A stretch of DNA of 64,000 nucleotides from Chinchilla lanigera (GCF_000276665.1 NW_004955425.1:19391000-19454999), one strand, 5' to 3'; shown: positions 1 through 11,433, numbered from the stretch's first letter. Translations and numbers: made by a program. The notes: generated by a model from the letters alone, not told the origin.

Positions 1-960
1 AATGGATGCAACTAGAGACCATACTAATTAGTGAAATAAATCAGATTCACATGTGTAAACATCATATTTCCTCCCTACTATAAGAACTTGAAAGAGTAAA
101 TAAAATCTGAAAGGTACAATAGACATTGTGAAAGGGAAAAGAAACTGCTCAAATAGGAAGGGGCAACTGGAATGAAGGAGGGGAGAGGAAAAAGAAAGAA
201 GAGGGAAAAAATATGGATACATAGATATACAGGAAAGGTAAGATAATTGTACTACTAGCATCTGTTGGCTTATTGAAAGGAACTGTTAATGTGTAATTGT
301 TTGATCAATCTTGCATGCCTATATCTGAGTATATATGCAACCATTTTGAAGATAACATTATGTAATATAACAACCATTGTTAATATCCTATCACCATGTT
401 TGGAAGTTCTGTATCATTTTTATTGCTCTCTATGCTGTTTTGTTTATGTATTGGTTTTTTTATGTTGTTTTTTTAAATGAAAAACAAAATTTATATGTAT
501 ATATAAGGATAGCTGGAATAGGTGTATTGCTAATATCTGTAGTTTATTGAGAGGAATAGACAATGCTTAAAATTTTCTTTTTTTTTTTTTTACCAATTTT
601 ACACACTTGAATTTGGTAATTAGAATGACTGATCTGAAAATAATATGCAGTAAAAGAACCATTGTTGAATTCCTACCATCTTATATGGTGAAGCTCTGTA
701 TCATTTCCAATTTTATTTTAATTATTTTTATTGATTTTTTCTTGTTACTGTCTTTGTTTGATCAATCTTACATTCTTATGTCTGGTGGACTGAGCAACTT
801 TGTTCAAGATGACAGTATGTAATTTAGCAACCACTGTAAATTTCTATGATTTTGTCTTGAGGTCATGTATCATTTTTGTTGTTTTTGAGTTATTTAGATT
901 TTGTCTTCATTGTTGTTTTGTCAGTCTTTTAATTTTTAAAATAAAAAATTAAAACAATAA
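1..960 (+). mobile_element. L1 LINE 3' end (5'-truncated by window edge)
   Basis: The first 70 bases match the conserved last part of mammalian L1 (the 'aactagagaccat...agtgaaataa.ccaga' segment just before the 3' UTR). They are followed by a purine-rich stretch (about 120-240) and then a T-rich 3' UTR ending in an A-rich tail near 940-960. No long ORF2 frame remains, so the copy is dead or its coding part lies outside the window. The 3' UTR contains three diverged copies of one module (about 297-425, 640-720 and 757-880), reported as a finding. The short reading frames here are chance frames. Confidence 0.7.
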
Positions 961-1341
961 TTATGTTAAGATGTTACAGATATTATTTTCTGAGTTTTCA
1001 GCCAAATCAATTCAATCAATTATAATTTTTGAATATACTGTTTGCACACTTGAGAAAAGGTATGTCTCCAGTTTAAGTAGTTTGAGAGAGAGGTTTTTAT
1101 CTCATTGATATGTTAAGGACTGAGAAAGTTAAAATCTCACACTACTAGTGTGCCAGTAACTTTCAAAGTGGTTGCAGTTTTTGTAAAAGTGAGGTAGTCT
1201 GTCACTCCAGTTGGGTCATGGTAAAATGCCAATTATGTGTCATGGCTGACTTCTTTATCTGGCTTCTCATAGGGTCCTCAATAAACTTGACCTAAACTCC
1301 TCAACATTACTTTCCAATTATTAGCCCCCTCCTCCTGCCAG
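961..1341. other. Unassigned AT-rich non-coding sequence
   Basis: No reading frame, RNA gene or repeat that I can name between the L1 tail and the ID SINE. Confidence 0.5.
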
Positions 1342-1427
1342 GTTTTTTGTGTGTGGTGCTGGGGATCGAACCCAGGGCCTTGTACATGGAAGGTAAGAGC
1401 TCTACCACTGAGCCACCTCCTCAGCCC
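1342..1427 (-). mobile_element. ID-type SINE (tRNA-derived), minus strand
   Basis: Read on the minus strand it begins with a GGGCTGAGG-type 5' end, then has a tRNA-like A box (GGCTCAGTGG) and B box (GGTTCGATCCCC). The T-rich stretch at 1342-1348 on the plus strand is the remnant of the A tail. The body is clearly diverged from the younger copies at 28.1 and 37.3 kb. No target duplication was recognised. Confidence 0.85.
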
Positions 1428-1662
1428 ACCACTAGGCTCTCTTATCTGAAGACAGTGATGTAATAGTATGACTGTACAATACCAAATTAGGATCTGTAAA
1501 GAACTGACTATGTCCTGGTTGCCAGTTCCTCTTGATCAGACCTTATGACATTAATTTGGCACTGGATAATTGGTGTATAAGGGGCTAAGCCTCAGCACAA
1601 AGATGGCAGAGAATCTGATATTTCTACTGAGACACAGCCACTTTAGTCCATCTCTGCCTAGG

Positions 1663-1722
1663 TCCATCTCACACTCAGCATTTCCATCTCCTACTCAGCA
1701 TTTCCATCTCCTCCTCCTGCCA
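1663..1722. repeat. 20-bp tandem repeat, about 2.5-3 units
   Basis: The unit begins TCCATCTC and includes ACTCAGCATT. It starts at 1663, 1683 and 1703; the third unit diverges after TCCATCTC. A related TCCATCTC also lies just upstream at 1648. It lies within a C/T-rich stretch. Confidence 0.75.
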
Positions 1723-1734
1723 TTGACTTGCATC

Positions 1735-2010
1735 CTTTTGCATCATTTTCTCTTCTTTCTCCCTCCTTCCGGCCCTGCTGGCTGTGGTTTCATTATTCAA
1801 ACACTAAGCCAGATCAGCTCTCTTGCCATGCTCCACCAAACTTGCCTACCACATTTGACCTGGAATGGTTCTTAATTTGCTTTCTCTCTTGCCATGCATA
1901 ATCTCATCTACCCGAATCATGAACAGTTTTACTTACACCATTTGCATTTCCAAGCAAAAATTACATTATTTAACTTTCATCCTTCCTTCGTACCTAACAC
2001 ATTTCAGAGT
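1735..2010 (+). mobile_element. L2 LINE 3'-region fragment (old)
   Basis: C/T-rich sequence follows the order of the L2 3' region: a GCCCTGCTGGCTGT-like segment, then a CCAAG/AGATC...TGCC segment, then ACCTGGAATGGTTCTT, which resembles the L2 'GCCTGGAATGCTCTT' landmark. It is highly diverged. The overlapping short frames at 1570-2113 are chance frames in pyrimidine-rich sequence. Confidence 0.45.
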
Positions 2011-2074
2011 TGTTCTCCTACAAGATATGGTAAAAGGAGCTTCAAAGCTGGAGGCAGAAATCTCTCTGAGCCTG

Positions 2075-2235
2075 CCGTCACTGACTAGTATATTATCTGG
2101 AACAACACACTGAGTCTCAGCAAGCTTTAATTTCCTCATATTTTAAGTGGCATGGTGAGAGTTAAATGAAATAATGCAGGTATAATATTTTCCAGAGTGA
2201 AAATGTTATGCAGATGCTAGATAGTGCAAATATGC
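2075..2235 (+). mobile_element. MIR SINE (old, plus strand)
   Basis: The run of landmarks is MIR-like: 'ACTGAGTCTCAGCAAGCTTTA', then 'TTCCTCAT...AAGTGG', then 'GAGAGTTAAATGAAATAATGCAGG', matching the second half of the MIR consensus at the divergence expected for its age. Confidence 0.6.
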
Positions 2236-2869
2236 AAGGTGTATTTATCCTCAATGCAGATATATTTCTTTGAGGTCTTTGAAAAATTAAGTAAAATATC
2301 CCCTTTCTAGAACTAAAAGCTATCAAACCTTTCTGAGAGCCTCACAGTAGTTCGGTAGACATAAAAATGGAGACAAAAATTGCCTCTCTGAATAAAAGAG
2401 CTTTGTAAGAGATGAGCTAGGAAGATATAAAACACAAGCTCACTGCAATATGTAAAAGTGGGTAAAATTGAGGTACTAATCAAAATGTTTGAAGACTGTC
2501 ATCCTTGTAAGAATAATGCCACACTTCAGAGCCATGTGTTCAACATCTGCAGACCAAAAGCAAATGAAAAATTCTATTAGTTTGTACCAGAAATGTGAAT
2601 ACTCAGCTGGAACTAAGACTACTGTGGGGGGGTAGAATTCTAAGTAATATCAGGATGGAAATGATGAGTGAGGAGAAAAGGTAAAAATTATTATATAAAC
2701 ACAATTTATTTTGGAAAAGCACATGAGCGCATGCAAGGCAGCAAAATCTAAACTTTCTCTTGGTAATTGAATAGCAGAGTCAGCACAGAGTTTCAGAAGA
2801 AAATAAGAAGCCAGCCGAAGCCAAGCCAGTTTCCTTTATGAAATCCCTCCGGTTCCCCTGGCCAATACT
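2236..2869. other. Unassigned non-coding sequence
   Basis: No nameable repeat or coding signal. A G7 run occurs near 2625. Confidence 0.5.
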
Positions 2870-3075
2870 TTATTTTTTATATTCCCATTGCCCCTTACAT
2901 TTATCCCCATTGTAACTATCACCACAATGGGTTACAACCATCTGTAAGTATATGTGGTAATTTCTCCTAAACTACCCTTTTTGAAAGTAGAAGCCATGCC
3001 TTTTTTCTTTGTGTCCCCAATGCCATACATATTGTCTGCCACACAGTGATCAATAAATTGCTATAAGTGATTAAG
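2870..3075 (+). mobile_element. L2 LINE 3' end
   Basis: The order is that of the L2 terminus: a 'CCTTACATTTATCC' segment, 'GAAAGTAGAAGCCATGCC', 'TTTGTGTCCCCAATGCC', 'TGCCACACAGTGATCAATAAATTG'. These correspond to the AGAATGTAAGCTCCATG / TGTATCCCCAG / GCCTGGCACATAGTAGGCGCTCAATAAA landmarks of L2. Confidence 0.65.
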
Positions 3076-3949
3076 GAGGTACGTTTTGGTCAGGGATATA
3101 TCCAGTAATGAATTCTGGGTTCTTCAGAAGACAGCATCCAAAGATATGCTCATTTTAAAACACTTACATGTTGTTGCACGGCAAAAGGAAACGATCCATC
3201 ATTTTTCTGAAACCCATTTTGTATCGTTTACTTCTAGACAAACTTTAAAGGATTGACCATTCTGAAAGACACCATTTTGGCAAGATAATTCACATAGTTT
3301 ATTTCTGATCCCAGCGAAACCAAAGTCACAGAGCCAACCTCCAAAAAGTCAGACAGAGCCACCAGAGAAGGCTCAGCAGGTTCTATTCTGTGCAGCTCTG
3401 TGGGAAAGCCCTTCACATAGAAAATAAATAACGAGTCGCCTGCTGCATTACACATAACCTACAGTACAGCCAGGGAGCTTGTTGATAATTAAATAAGATG
3501 ATTTTCTGCCCAAAACATTTACCTATATTCCCTCAGCAGTTAAATACATATGTGCCTTTGTTTAAGCACCAGAAAATTAATATCATAATATTTACTCCAT
3601 TTCAGTGATTAGAAGAAATGACTGTGGCACAATATCTTGCATCCTTTCACCGAGGAACACCACTTCAAAGTGCTCTCAAAAGAGATTCCAGTAAAAATAG
3701 TTGCAGGGTCAGGTGAGACAGAGAAATACAGGAAGAAAGTTGGACTCCCTTCCATGTAGAATATAGCAGAATCTGTAATATGCTAATACCTGCAAAAGGC
3801 ATGTATATGCATTGAAGACTTTGTATGACACTGGGTTAATCCAGTTCATCTGATCTCCAAACACAGTTCCAGGGAATAATGTACAAGATTAGTGCACACT
3901 AGTCACTTTGGAAAACACTACTCTGGAGCGCAGGCCCATCTCTACTTGC
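3076..3949. other. Unassigned non-coding sequence
   Basis: Contains a 73-codon minus-strand frame (3234-3455) with no recognisable domain and no flanking splice-site arrangement that I would trust. I see no repeat I can name. Confidence 0.45.
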
Positions 3950-4038
3950 CTTAAACCACCATCTAGTGATCAGGAGCCAGTAGGGTGGGACCAAAGGTTT
4001 GTACTTCAATAAGCTCCCACAGGGGATTTTTATGTGGC
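3950..4038 (-). mobile_element. MER5A-like hAT fragment
   Basis: The 'GGGTGGGACCAAAGGTTTGTA...CAATAAGCTCCCACAGG' order follows the MER5A order 'GGGTGGGGCCCAGCAATCTG...AACAAGCCCTCCAGG'. Only about half the element is convincing. Confidence 0.4.
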
Positions 4039-4389
4039 TAAACGAACACCAGTAAGTGCAGAGAAGTGAAGAGATCATTACACACTTAGGCCCAACGACT
4101 CATGATGGCAGGTGACCACTCCTGGAAGTTACACAGGTGCAGCTCATGCTTCAGACTTGCAAATCTTATTTCAAGTCTTTAAACAAGTGTGCAAGATAGA
4201 AAAACGTGTATGATTTTAGTTCTGGGTTTGAAATATCGTAGGTTCAGGCATTTCATACTGTTAGCAAAGTTTCTTTCCTATTGAATCTAGAATAAACCAA
4301 TAAGGACTAAAATGATATTAAAATGTTTAAAATGGAAATGAACACCTAGAGACTTGTCTTCCATGGAGCTTTTTCTCTTAAGTAGGGGA

Positions 4390-4530
4390 TTTCATAGAAT
4401 CATGGAAGACTAGAATTGAAAGGAGTGCCTGCAGAGCTTATTTACCTGCAGTTAAAGACCTCATTAGGGGCAAAACTGGGGCTTACATTCAGAGCTCTGA
4501 CTCTCATTCTAATCTTTTCTTCCACATGAA
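4390..4530 (-). mobile_element. MIR-like SINE, antisense
   Basis: The segment runs 'GGAAGACTAGAATTGAAAGGAG...CCTGCAGTTAAAGACCTCATTAGGGGCAAAACTGGGGCTTA...CAGAGCTCTGACTC'. It resembles antisense MIR with the usual '...GAGCTGGGATT...' and 'CTCTGACTC' end. Old and degraded. Confidence 0.45.
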
Positions 4531-6185
4531 ACAATAATCCTCTAGAAATCTACTCTCAACACTTTAAACTCTTAGAGCTACAAATCTGTTGTTCAGCAGC
4601 GTTTCTGTCACCAAATTAAGAATACTAATAAAGAAAAGAGGGTTTTTGTTTTATCTGTTTTTAATGACAGTTTTTAGACAATTACTTGAAAATAGAATAG
4701 AGGATTCCAAAACTTTTCTCAAATAAATTAGCCTGCGATTCACCCTGGTCCAGCCAGTGCAGTATCTACTGCAGCATTTCTCACATAGCATGTGACAACA
4801 AGCCCGTCATCTTCTCTCCCTGCAGAAATAAATGATCTCTTGATAATGGAGTGCATTTACTTTCTTCAAACCCTCTGACAATACCCCCTTTTAGAGTTCA
4901 TACTCCATAGACCTTGTCCCATCTTGCCCCTTTGATCCCATTTCTAGCTAATTCTCCTTTTACGCTTCGGTTTATTCATACCAACTTTTTAAAAATTTCT
5001 AAATTGTTATGCCTTTCTCCATCTCAAAACTTCATTCTATGATTTCCTCTGTCTTGGACATTGCCTGCACCTACCGCCTTCATTACTGCACTGTCTTCTC
5101 TGCTCCCTGCGCTACAGTGCCTCCCGTCCTATGCTGTAAGCACCGCGAAGCCCAATCTCACACTGGAGTATGAGACCTCGGCCTATCTAACACAGTGTGG
5201 TGGGTTAACAGGAGTTTTGAATAGAAGAGGCAAAAGGGAAAAAGAGAGGGTGAGATGGAGAAGGTTGGACTAGAAGAAGGAAAAATCAAGGAAGGGTAAG
5301 GAAAAGAAGGAAACAATCCACTATCTTTCTTAACACAACACCCTTAATGTGACTGATGCAGTCTAAGACTCTAAAAACTAATGAGGAAGAGGCCAAAAGA
5401 TGAAAGCATAAAGAAACATCTTTGTATGGAATGCAATTCAATATTTTTGATATAAAACACTTTATCTCAAACAATATAATGATCTGAGTGAAATTTATCA
5501 GATGCTTAAAATGCTGACAACATACATATGTACATACTATCTGTCCTGAAAGACCAACATATTCCAAAACCCAGAGGCACTGTAAACTGCTAGGTCATTT
5601 ACTGCTCAATTAAAACTTACATGAAAGACATAATATCTCTGTAAGTTAGGAAAAAGCACATTCATTTTTTGGCAGCAAAAATGACTCCATAGTTTTGATG
5701 ATAAACTGTTATTCCTGCAAAGAGAGGTCTGAGACCCTGCATATGTCTATATGAAATAGTCAGGACCTTAATTTTGAAAGTCTCATGCTAGACATCTAAG
5801 AGCGCACACTATAAAAGCACATACAGCTCAATTTATCTATCTTACAAGGTAAGTGAGCCAACTGGACCCCAGTGGGATTTGTACCTGAAAGTTAAAGGAA
5901 AATTTGAGATTTCAGGAAAAGTTCTTAAGATATAACAGTTAAGTAAAATAAGTTGGAAAACATTATTTCTGAGGAGTCCTTTGGCTAAGCCAACAAAATT
6001 AAATGCTACTCACTGAGAAAATACAAAGATATAAACATCTCTACTAAAAGTATACATACGTTCTAATTTTAGTTCTCAGTTATTTTTTGCAAGTTGAAAT
6101 GTTTTCTAGTAGTTCTAGATATATCAATTCTTAAAACACTAAAAAATGTAGGGGTGGGTTTATGACCCAGGTCTATAATACATTC
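4531..6185. other. Unassigned non-coding sequence
   Basis: C/T-rich at 4860-5170 and AT-rich afterwards. Short frames at 5061-5273 (+) and 5286-5567 (-) show no domain. Possibly an old LINE relic around 4860-5150, but I cannot name it. Confidence 0.4.
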
Positions 6186-6325
6186 TTAGAGCTGGAAGCA
6201 GTCTCAGAAATAATTTAGTCTAAACACATTCTAAAGGTTAGAAAAACTGAACCCTAGAGACATTAAATGACCTGAACAAGGTTGCACTAGGAGACATTCA
6301 AATTGTTAGCATCATAGCTCTAACT
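6186..6325 (-). mobile_element. MIR-type SINE, antisense
   Basis: It runs 'AGAGCTGGAAGCAGTCTCAGAAATAATTTAGTCTAA', then 'AAACTGAACCCTAGAGACATTAAATGACCTGAACAAGGTTGCACTAGG', then 'CTCTAACTCCCTGAC'. The central 'GAAACTGAGG...AAGTGACTTGCCCAAGGTCACAC' core of antisense MIR is plain. Confidence 0.6.
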
Positions 6326-7019
6326 CCCTGACTGAGTAGTTAAGTAGCTAAATTTTTAACATCAGATCGCTGTAGTAAGCAGCCATATTTTCTACTCAGC
6401 ATTTTCTTTTTCCAAGTAAGTACATTACACTCCATTTGAGCTCATAGATATCTAAAACCCCCAGATGGTTTCACATTAACTTCCTCCAAGGCAGATCGTC
6501 CCCTTCCTGAGTTTGTGCAATAGATTATTTTTACTCTAAATGAAGAACTTTATTTATATCCATGTTATATTTTATATTGGTGCTTTCCCGTCATTGTTCT
6601 TGCCATTTGAGATGATTTGAATTTCAGATCTGCCATTCACGGTATTAGGTACTCCCCTCAGGTCTGGATCACTGATGAATCTGAAGAGCCTGACCTCTGT
6701 GCATTTGTCCGGGCACAGTGAAGACAATAAATGTGCAGGACAGAACTGCTGCTAGCCAATCTGCAGGAGGTCTGATATGTGAGTCAAGACCTACTGCAGG
6801 TGAACATTCAATCAGCCCTGAACCCACCCAAGGAGTCTCTCATCCAACCTATTTTTTTCTAGTTTACTTTAATTCCATAATAAATACAACTGCATTGACT
6901 ATATGCACTTCCTTATAAACATTTTGAAAATATAATGCTTCATTTCTAGCAAGTGATATCATTGACATACTATTTTTAATTATGTTATTTCTTCCAAACC
7001 TCAGAATATAAGCAAGTCA
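6326..7019. other. Unassigned non-coding sequence
   Basis: No named repeat. A 66-codon frame at 6718-6918 has no recognisable features. Confidence 0.45.
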
Positions 7020-7125
7020 ATATTCATTATGTCTGTTTGTAGATCCGGAAACTAAGTTTCACAGAATTTAATTGACTTACCATCAACTACCTAATAAATT
7101 TTGAGACATGTCTCCAGACACTTTC
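7020..7125 (-). mobile_element. MIR-like SINE, antisense (weak)
   Basis: 'GATCCGGAAACTAAGTTTCACAGAATTTAATTGACTTACCATCAACTACC' follows the antisense MIR order 'GATGAGGAAACTGAGGCTCAGAGAGGTTAAGTGACTTGCCCAAGGTCACAC'. Confidence 0.45.
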
Positions 7126-7709
7126 CCAGCACTTTTTATTCTATTTTGTTTGTATAGCACATGAAATTGTCAAACACATGGCCGAGATGAATTTCAGGAC
7201 ACTGTACTATAAAATGTTAAGAGCAACTGTACATGTACATTTTTGAACATCATGAGAGGCCAACAGGCAGAGAAATGTCTTCTAGAAGACTTCCATGTGC
7301 CTTCCCAGGAATGATTCTATAAGATTTTATGGCCTGTTCTTTTCTATTTTGAATGCCTAAAATATTCTACTCACCCTCCCTCGGACCCAGTAAGCAAGAC
7401 TATAGTAAAGAGAATCCAGCTGTCAGACCAAACTAATGTACCTAAGAAAGCCCAATATTAGAGGGCGCTATTGGCCCAGCACTTCTGTTCTTAATATGAC
7501 ACTGCACTGGACTCCTTGGTGCATCACCCCACCTCCCAAGCAGAGGCCTGCAGCCACGCTCCAATTGTTCCTGCCTCTTTAAGTCCAGCTAGTAGGCAGC
7601 TTTTGTATCTACCACTCCATATTTGAAGCCTATGCGCAGGTTAGCTACTAGGTAAATAATCTGATGTCATATCTGGTGTCCACTTCCATAGAGCTATATA
7701 TATGCAGAT

Positions 7710-7712
<3 letters not shown>
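7126..7712. other. Unassigned non-coding sequence
   Basis: Slightly GC-richer around 7460-7640. No coding frame and no repeat I can name. Confidence 0.45.

Positions 7713-7765
<53 letters not shown>
7713..7765. repeat. (AC)n dinucleotide microsatellite
   Basis: Uninterrupted AC repeat of about 26 units. Long perfect dinucleotide tracts such as this are usually length-polymorphic. Confidence 0.98.
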
Positions 7766-7767
<2 letters not shown>

Positions 7768-7859
7768 TCCAGCTATCACAACCTAAGCATTTAGTCTGTG
7801 TCCTGACCATGTGGAGTATCATAAAGGACACAAATAACAATGCTTCAGAGTTTCATAGG

Positions 7860-8015
7860 ACTTTAGAATTTACAAAGCACTTTCAGAAATGTCATTGTGA
7901 TCCTCACACTAGGTAAAAGAAATACAGTTCAAATGCCATTATTTTCAAGTGATAAATGAGGAAACTGAAACCAAGGAAACTCAAGTCACACAAATACTTG
8001 AAAATTCATACTCCA
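7860..8015 (-). mobile_element. MIR SINE, antisense
   Basis: The order 'TTTACAAAGCACTTTCAGAAATG', 'GTGATCCTCACACTAGGTAAAAG', 'AAATGAGGAAACTGAAACCAAGG' is that of an antisense MIRb-type element. Confidence 0.65.
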
Positions 8016-8742
8016 CAGGTCAAGACAGGCTTTAAGTGAATTCTGTCTTACCCAAGTTTCCTGAGGAACATACCAATGCATCCAAAGATGTGACCTTAAA
8101 AACGGAGACTATAACATGAGCCACTTATGTTCAAACACTGCATTCCAAGAGTTCAGGATGTTGACGTTCAGACTGAGCTCCACAATAAGATCTGCAAAAA
8201 TCTCTTGCAGTAGTCATGGCAATCTTATAAATTGTTTTACCCCAGGGCCCCATGTTAAGCAGGAAGTACTTTAAACTGAACTTCCAAAGAATTAGAAAGG
8301 GCTCTTATTCTGCCAGGGAGAGTGAAACAAGCAGAAGATGAACTGTGGATGGATAAAGTTATTCTACTTACAGGAGGTAAATTCTGTTCCAAGAAGGGGG
8401 AACTATATCAGGTTCAACTTAGTGACTGACCCACCCAGGAGGCAGGAGAAGGGGTGAATGAGGCCGCAAACACTGCAGTGAGGAAGCAGGCAGGTTTCAT
8501 CTGACAAAGCAGCGAAGTGCCAAGGCTATGAAAACGTAGTTCGAGAGAGAAAACAAATGGCAAAGTATATTACAACTCTGAACAATATCTTGACAGGACA
8601 CAGAGGGCTCAGCAGGCTCATGGGCAATGAAAATTATGCTCCATACTATGTAGGCCGTTAAGTTAGATGTAGAACAGGAGAGGATAAATATCTATGAAGC
8701 AAACACTCGTACAAAAGCGGACAGTTCCAAGATGTTCTAGAG
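8016..8742. other. Unassigned non-coding sequence
   Basis: No frame, RNA gene or nameable repeat seen. Confidence 0.5.
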
Positions 8743-8908
8743 CAGTGGTTTTCAAGAGTGGTCTTCGGGCCAATAGCATCTATCCATTAGGAACTTGATT
8801 AGAAACTCAAATTATCACACCATACCCACGCCTTCAAGTCAGAAGCTCTGGGGCTGGGCCCAAAAATCTGCATTTGAACAAACCCCCCATAGGATTCAGA
8901 TTCTTTGC
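8743..8908 (-). mobile_element. MER5A-type hAT-Charlie element, minus strand
   Basis: It starts with the terminal CAGTGGTTTTCAA and proceeds through 'GTGGTCTTCGGGCCA', 'TAGGAACTTGATTAGAAACTCAAATT', 'CAGAAGCTCTGGGGCTGGGCCC' and 'AACAAACCCCCCATAGGATTC'. This is the whole MER5A order, with the far terminus missing or degraded. It is a non-autonomous DNA transposon relic. The minus frame across it (8799-9092) is spurious. Confidence 0.8.
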
Positions 8909-9224
8909 CCAGCAATAATACGGTAATCCAGTTACCAAGTCTACTGATATCACGTTCCTTTTGCCGGTCAGTGGAAGAACTTGAGTGACGAATGATGACT
9001 GGTATTTTTCCATCTGCTCTCAACTCTGGAAAGGAGACAATTCTGGCACATCCCACCATCATATGTATAGATGCTATAAACAGCAATCCCATTTAGCAAA
9101 TACCCTTTGAAAGCTTGATAAAAGCAATGGGAAGTGGGACATGTATGGGATAAATGAGCATTCAATTATAGTTATCCCACAGTTAATTAAACAGTTTATT
9201 CTTCCTCAATCCTTAGAGCATTGA

Positions 9225-9392
9225 TTATTGTATTTTCATCTAGGAGGGAGGGCTTGTTAAAATGGTTTCCTGCATCTCACCCTTAGAGGGTAATTCTATG
9301 GACTAAGGGTACAGCTAGAAAATTTGCTACTCTAACAAATTCCCAAAGGATACTAATCCTCTTGACCCAAAGACCAACATTGAAAATCCCTG
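9225..9392 (+). mobile_element. MER5A-type hAT-Charlie element, plus strand
   Basis: Reads through the MER5A order in the opposite sense to the copy at 8743: 'GGAGGGCTTGTTAAAATGG', 'AATTTGCTACTCTAACAAATTCCCAAAGGATACTAATCC', ending 'AACATTGAAAATCCCTG' at the degraded terminal repeat. Confidence 0.7.
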
Positions 9393-10573
9393 TACAAGAC
9401 AAACAATTATTCAAATGGATGTTTTAGTTATACTGGGTCATGATCTGATGGCAAATGTTTAGTAACTACCTCCCGGGGGGAAAACAGAGCAACGATTTCA
9501 GTATTTGTCATTTTTTTCCTGTAACTATTTCAGCCATGATCCACACCAAGCTACCAACACAATGTCACCAAAGTCAACATGGTAGGGTGTGTGCACAGTA
9601 AGTGTCTGCAAGCCAGCTTAGCTGTGGCCCAGTAGCTTCTTCAAAGCTTTTCTGGGGTGGATATGCACAAAATCGGTAGTACTGTGCTGTTTTAACTCAG
9701 TTCCCCAAAGTAGAGACTCTGGTGTCAAGTTGCTTGCTAATCTGCTTCCTTCTTTGGTGGGTCTGACTCTATAGCAGGAATGTTGTGTGAAGATCCATTT
9801 CTCACATGGAAACTTATAATAAATTCCCCCAAGTGGAAACCCATCATCCTGACTATAGGACATTCAGAAATTTATTTGGGAATGGCCCTTTTGCAGACCG
9901 TCCTCTAGAAAGTGGAGAAAGAACAAAGGTAATTTGCAAAATATAAAAGCTGCATTGCTAGTCAGGAGATGCCATGGGGCTTTTAAAGTAAAATATAGGT
10001 GACTCAATCTAAGAAGAGTTCAGACACATAATGTGGCCAGAGCCATTAAGTGGCACACAGCAAATAACTCCGTCTCTTTTTAAATATAGAATAAATGCTG
10101 CTAGAAGAAAACATTCAGAAATTTTAAATAGCAGTCAATAAGAAAAGATTAAAGGGAAAGAGCCATATACCTCTTCCTTTTTCCTTTGAACTACTACCAA
10201 AAAATATAGAATTATAGATTTTTTCTGGAAAAAATTGTGTGGTCTCTATGAAATCATGGCAATAGCTTCAGCTGCAAATGTATTTTTTAAAATGAAGTTA
10301 AGGATTTCCCAACTGGCCAATCTTCTAGTCTGGTCAGTAATCATAGTGAGAATTCTGATGCATATGCTAAATGACAAGCACCCAAATAATCAAACTGTGG
10401 ATGCATGTTGGAGACCACTATGAAGTGGTTCTGAACAGGATTTAACATTAACCAATTGGCTTTCTATGTTTACTTGTGAGTTGTTAGAAGCTTAGGCACC
10501 TTATCCAAAGATGGGTAGTGGACTCATACATAGCAGGTAAACATCTGTGAGTCACTGGCTACCACTAAGGCCC
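9393..10573. other. Unassigned non-coding sequence
   Basis: Frames at 9618-9863 (-) and 10235-10423 (+) have no recognisable protein features. No repeat identified. Confidence 0.45.
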
Positions 10574-10976
10574 ACATTGGCCTGTGAAACTGTGACACCT
10601 CAAAGGACAAGATAAGGCCACACCTGAGGACATTTGGCTCCAGCTCCAATTAACTAGGAGACTGCAGTTGCAGGCTACAAACTCCTACAATAAACACCAA
10701 CCTAAAGATAAGGTAGTTCTCCTCAATGACATAATTTACTAGTTGGGAAATTTCTCCCAAGGTCCTGCTGATTCCTGCATTTTCTTGAGTATCCCCCTCC
10801 TTTGTAAACCAAATAAATACAGGCTGTCCAGAGAAGTCTTTGTCTAAACCCAGAGAATATTGAATGGTGTAAGAGAGTTAGACCCTCCTGGAGCCCTGAA
10901 ATCAATTCAATTGTCTCATTTATTTAAGCCTTCGCCGTCCAGTCACTTGGGAGATTGTGGGCCTGATCAGCCCACA
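10574..10976 (+). mobile_element. Possible solo LTR (family unknown)
   Basis: It runs from TGTGAAAC to CCCACA, so it has the TG...CA ends and short inverted termini expected of an LTR. Inside there is an AAATAAATAC motif near 10811 and a T-rich 3' part. No matching target duplication was found, so the limits and even the identity are uncertain. Confidence 0.3.
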
Positions 10977-10977
10977 A
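10955..10977. repeat. Short inverted repeat
   Basis: Arms TTGTGGGC and GCCCACAA flank a 7-base spacer. It coincides with the 3' limit of the possible LTR. Confidence 0.8.
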
Positions 10978-11027
10978 TAACTAAGGGTTATTTAACCCAA
11001 TAGATGCAAAAGTGAAATCTGTTTCAG

Positions 11028-11433
11028 GTTGCTATGACTTATGTCTAGATGTCCTCCACAGAGCCTCATTTAGTCATAGATGGGGCTTTTTCAGAGGTGG
11101 TTGACTCTACAGTGTGAGACTGATTCATGGTACAAATTAGATTAAGGGTGGGTGATTACTAAATCAGCCCATTGGTTGGTTTGGCACCACCCTAATCCCA
11201 GTAGCCTAGACAGAATAAAAATGGGGCAAAAAACTGCTATGACCTCTTGCTTGCTTTGCTACCTTCTGCTCACCATGAACTGTTTCTGCTCTGCAAAGGC
11301 CTGACTGCCATGCTGCCCTGCCTTAGAGCCAGCCAGTTATGGACTGAAATCTCTACAGACTGTGAGCTGAATATATAATCCTTTCCCCCTTTAACTTTGG
11401 GTGTCAGCAACTAAAGAAAAGTAACTAAAACAC
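11028..11433 (+). mobile_element. MaLR-type LTR (ERVL-MaLR), plus strand
   Basis: The 3' half has the rodent MaLR layout: a CTTGCTTGCTTTGCTACCTTCTGCT segment, 'ATGGACTGAAATCTCTACAGACTGTGAGC', an AT-rich polyadenylation region, 'CCCTTTAACTTTGG' and the end 'AAGTAACTAAAACA'. It shares this layout closely with the LTR at 47328-47720, so the two are copies of one family. Confidence 0.7.

Noticed and set aside
7713..7765. CRISPR-like or other programmed repeat array
   Set aside because: Plain dinucleotide microsatellite; no direct repeats with spacers occur anywhere in the window, and the sequence is mammalian.
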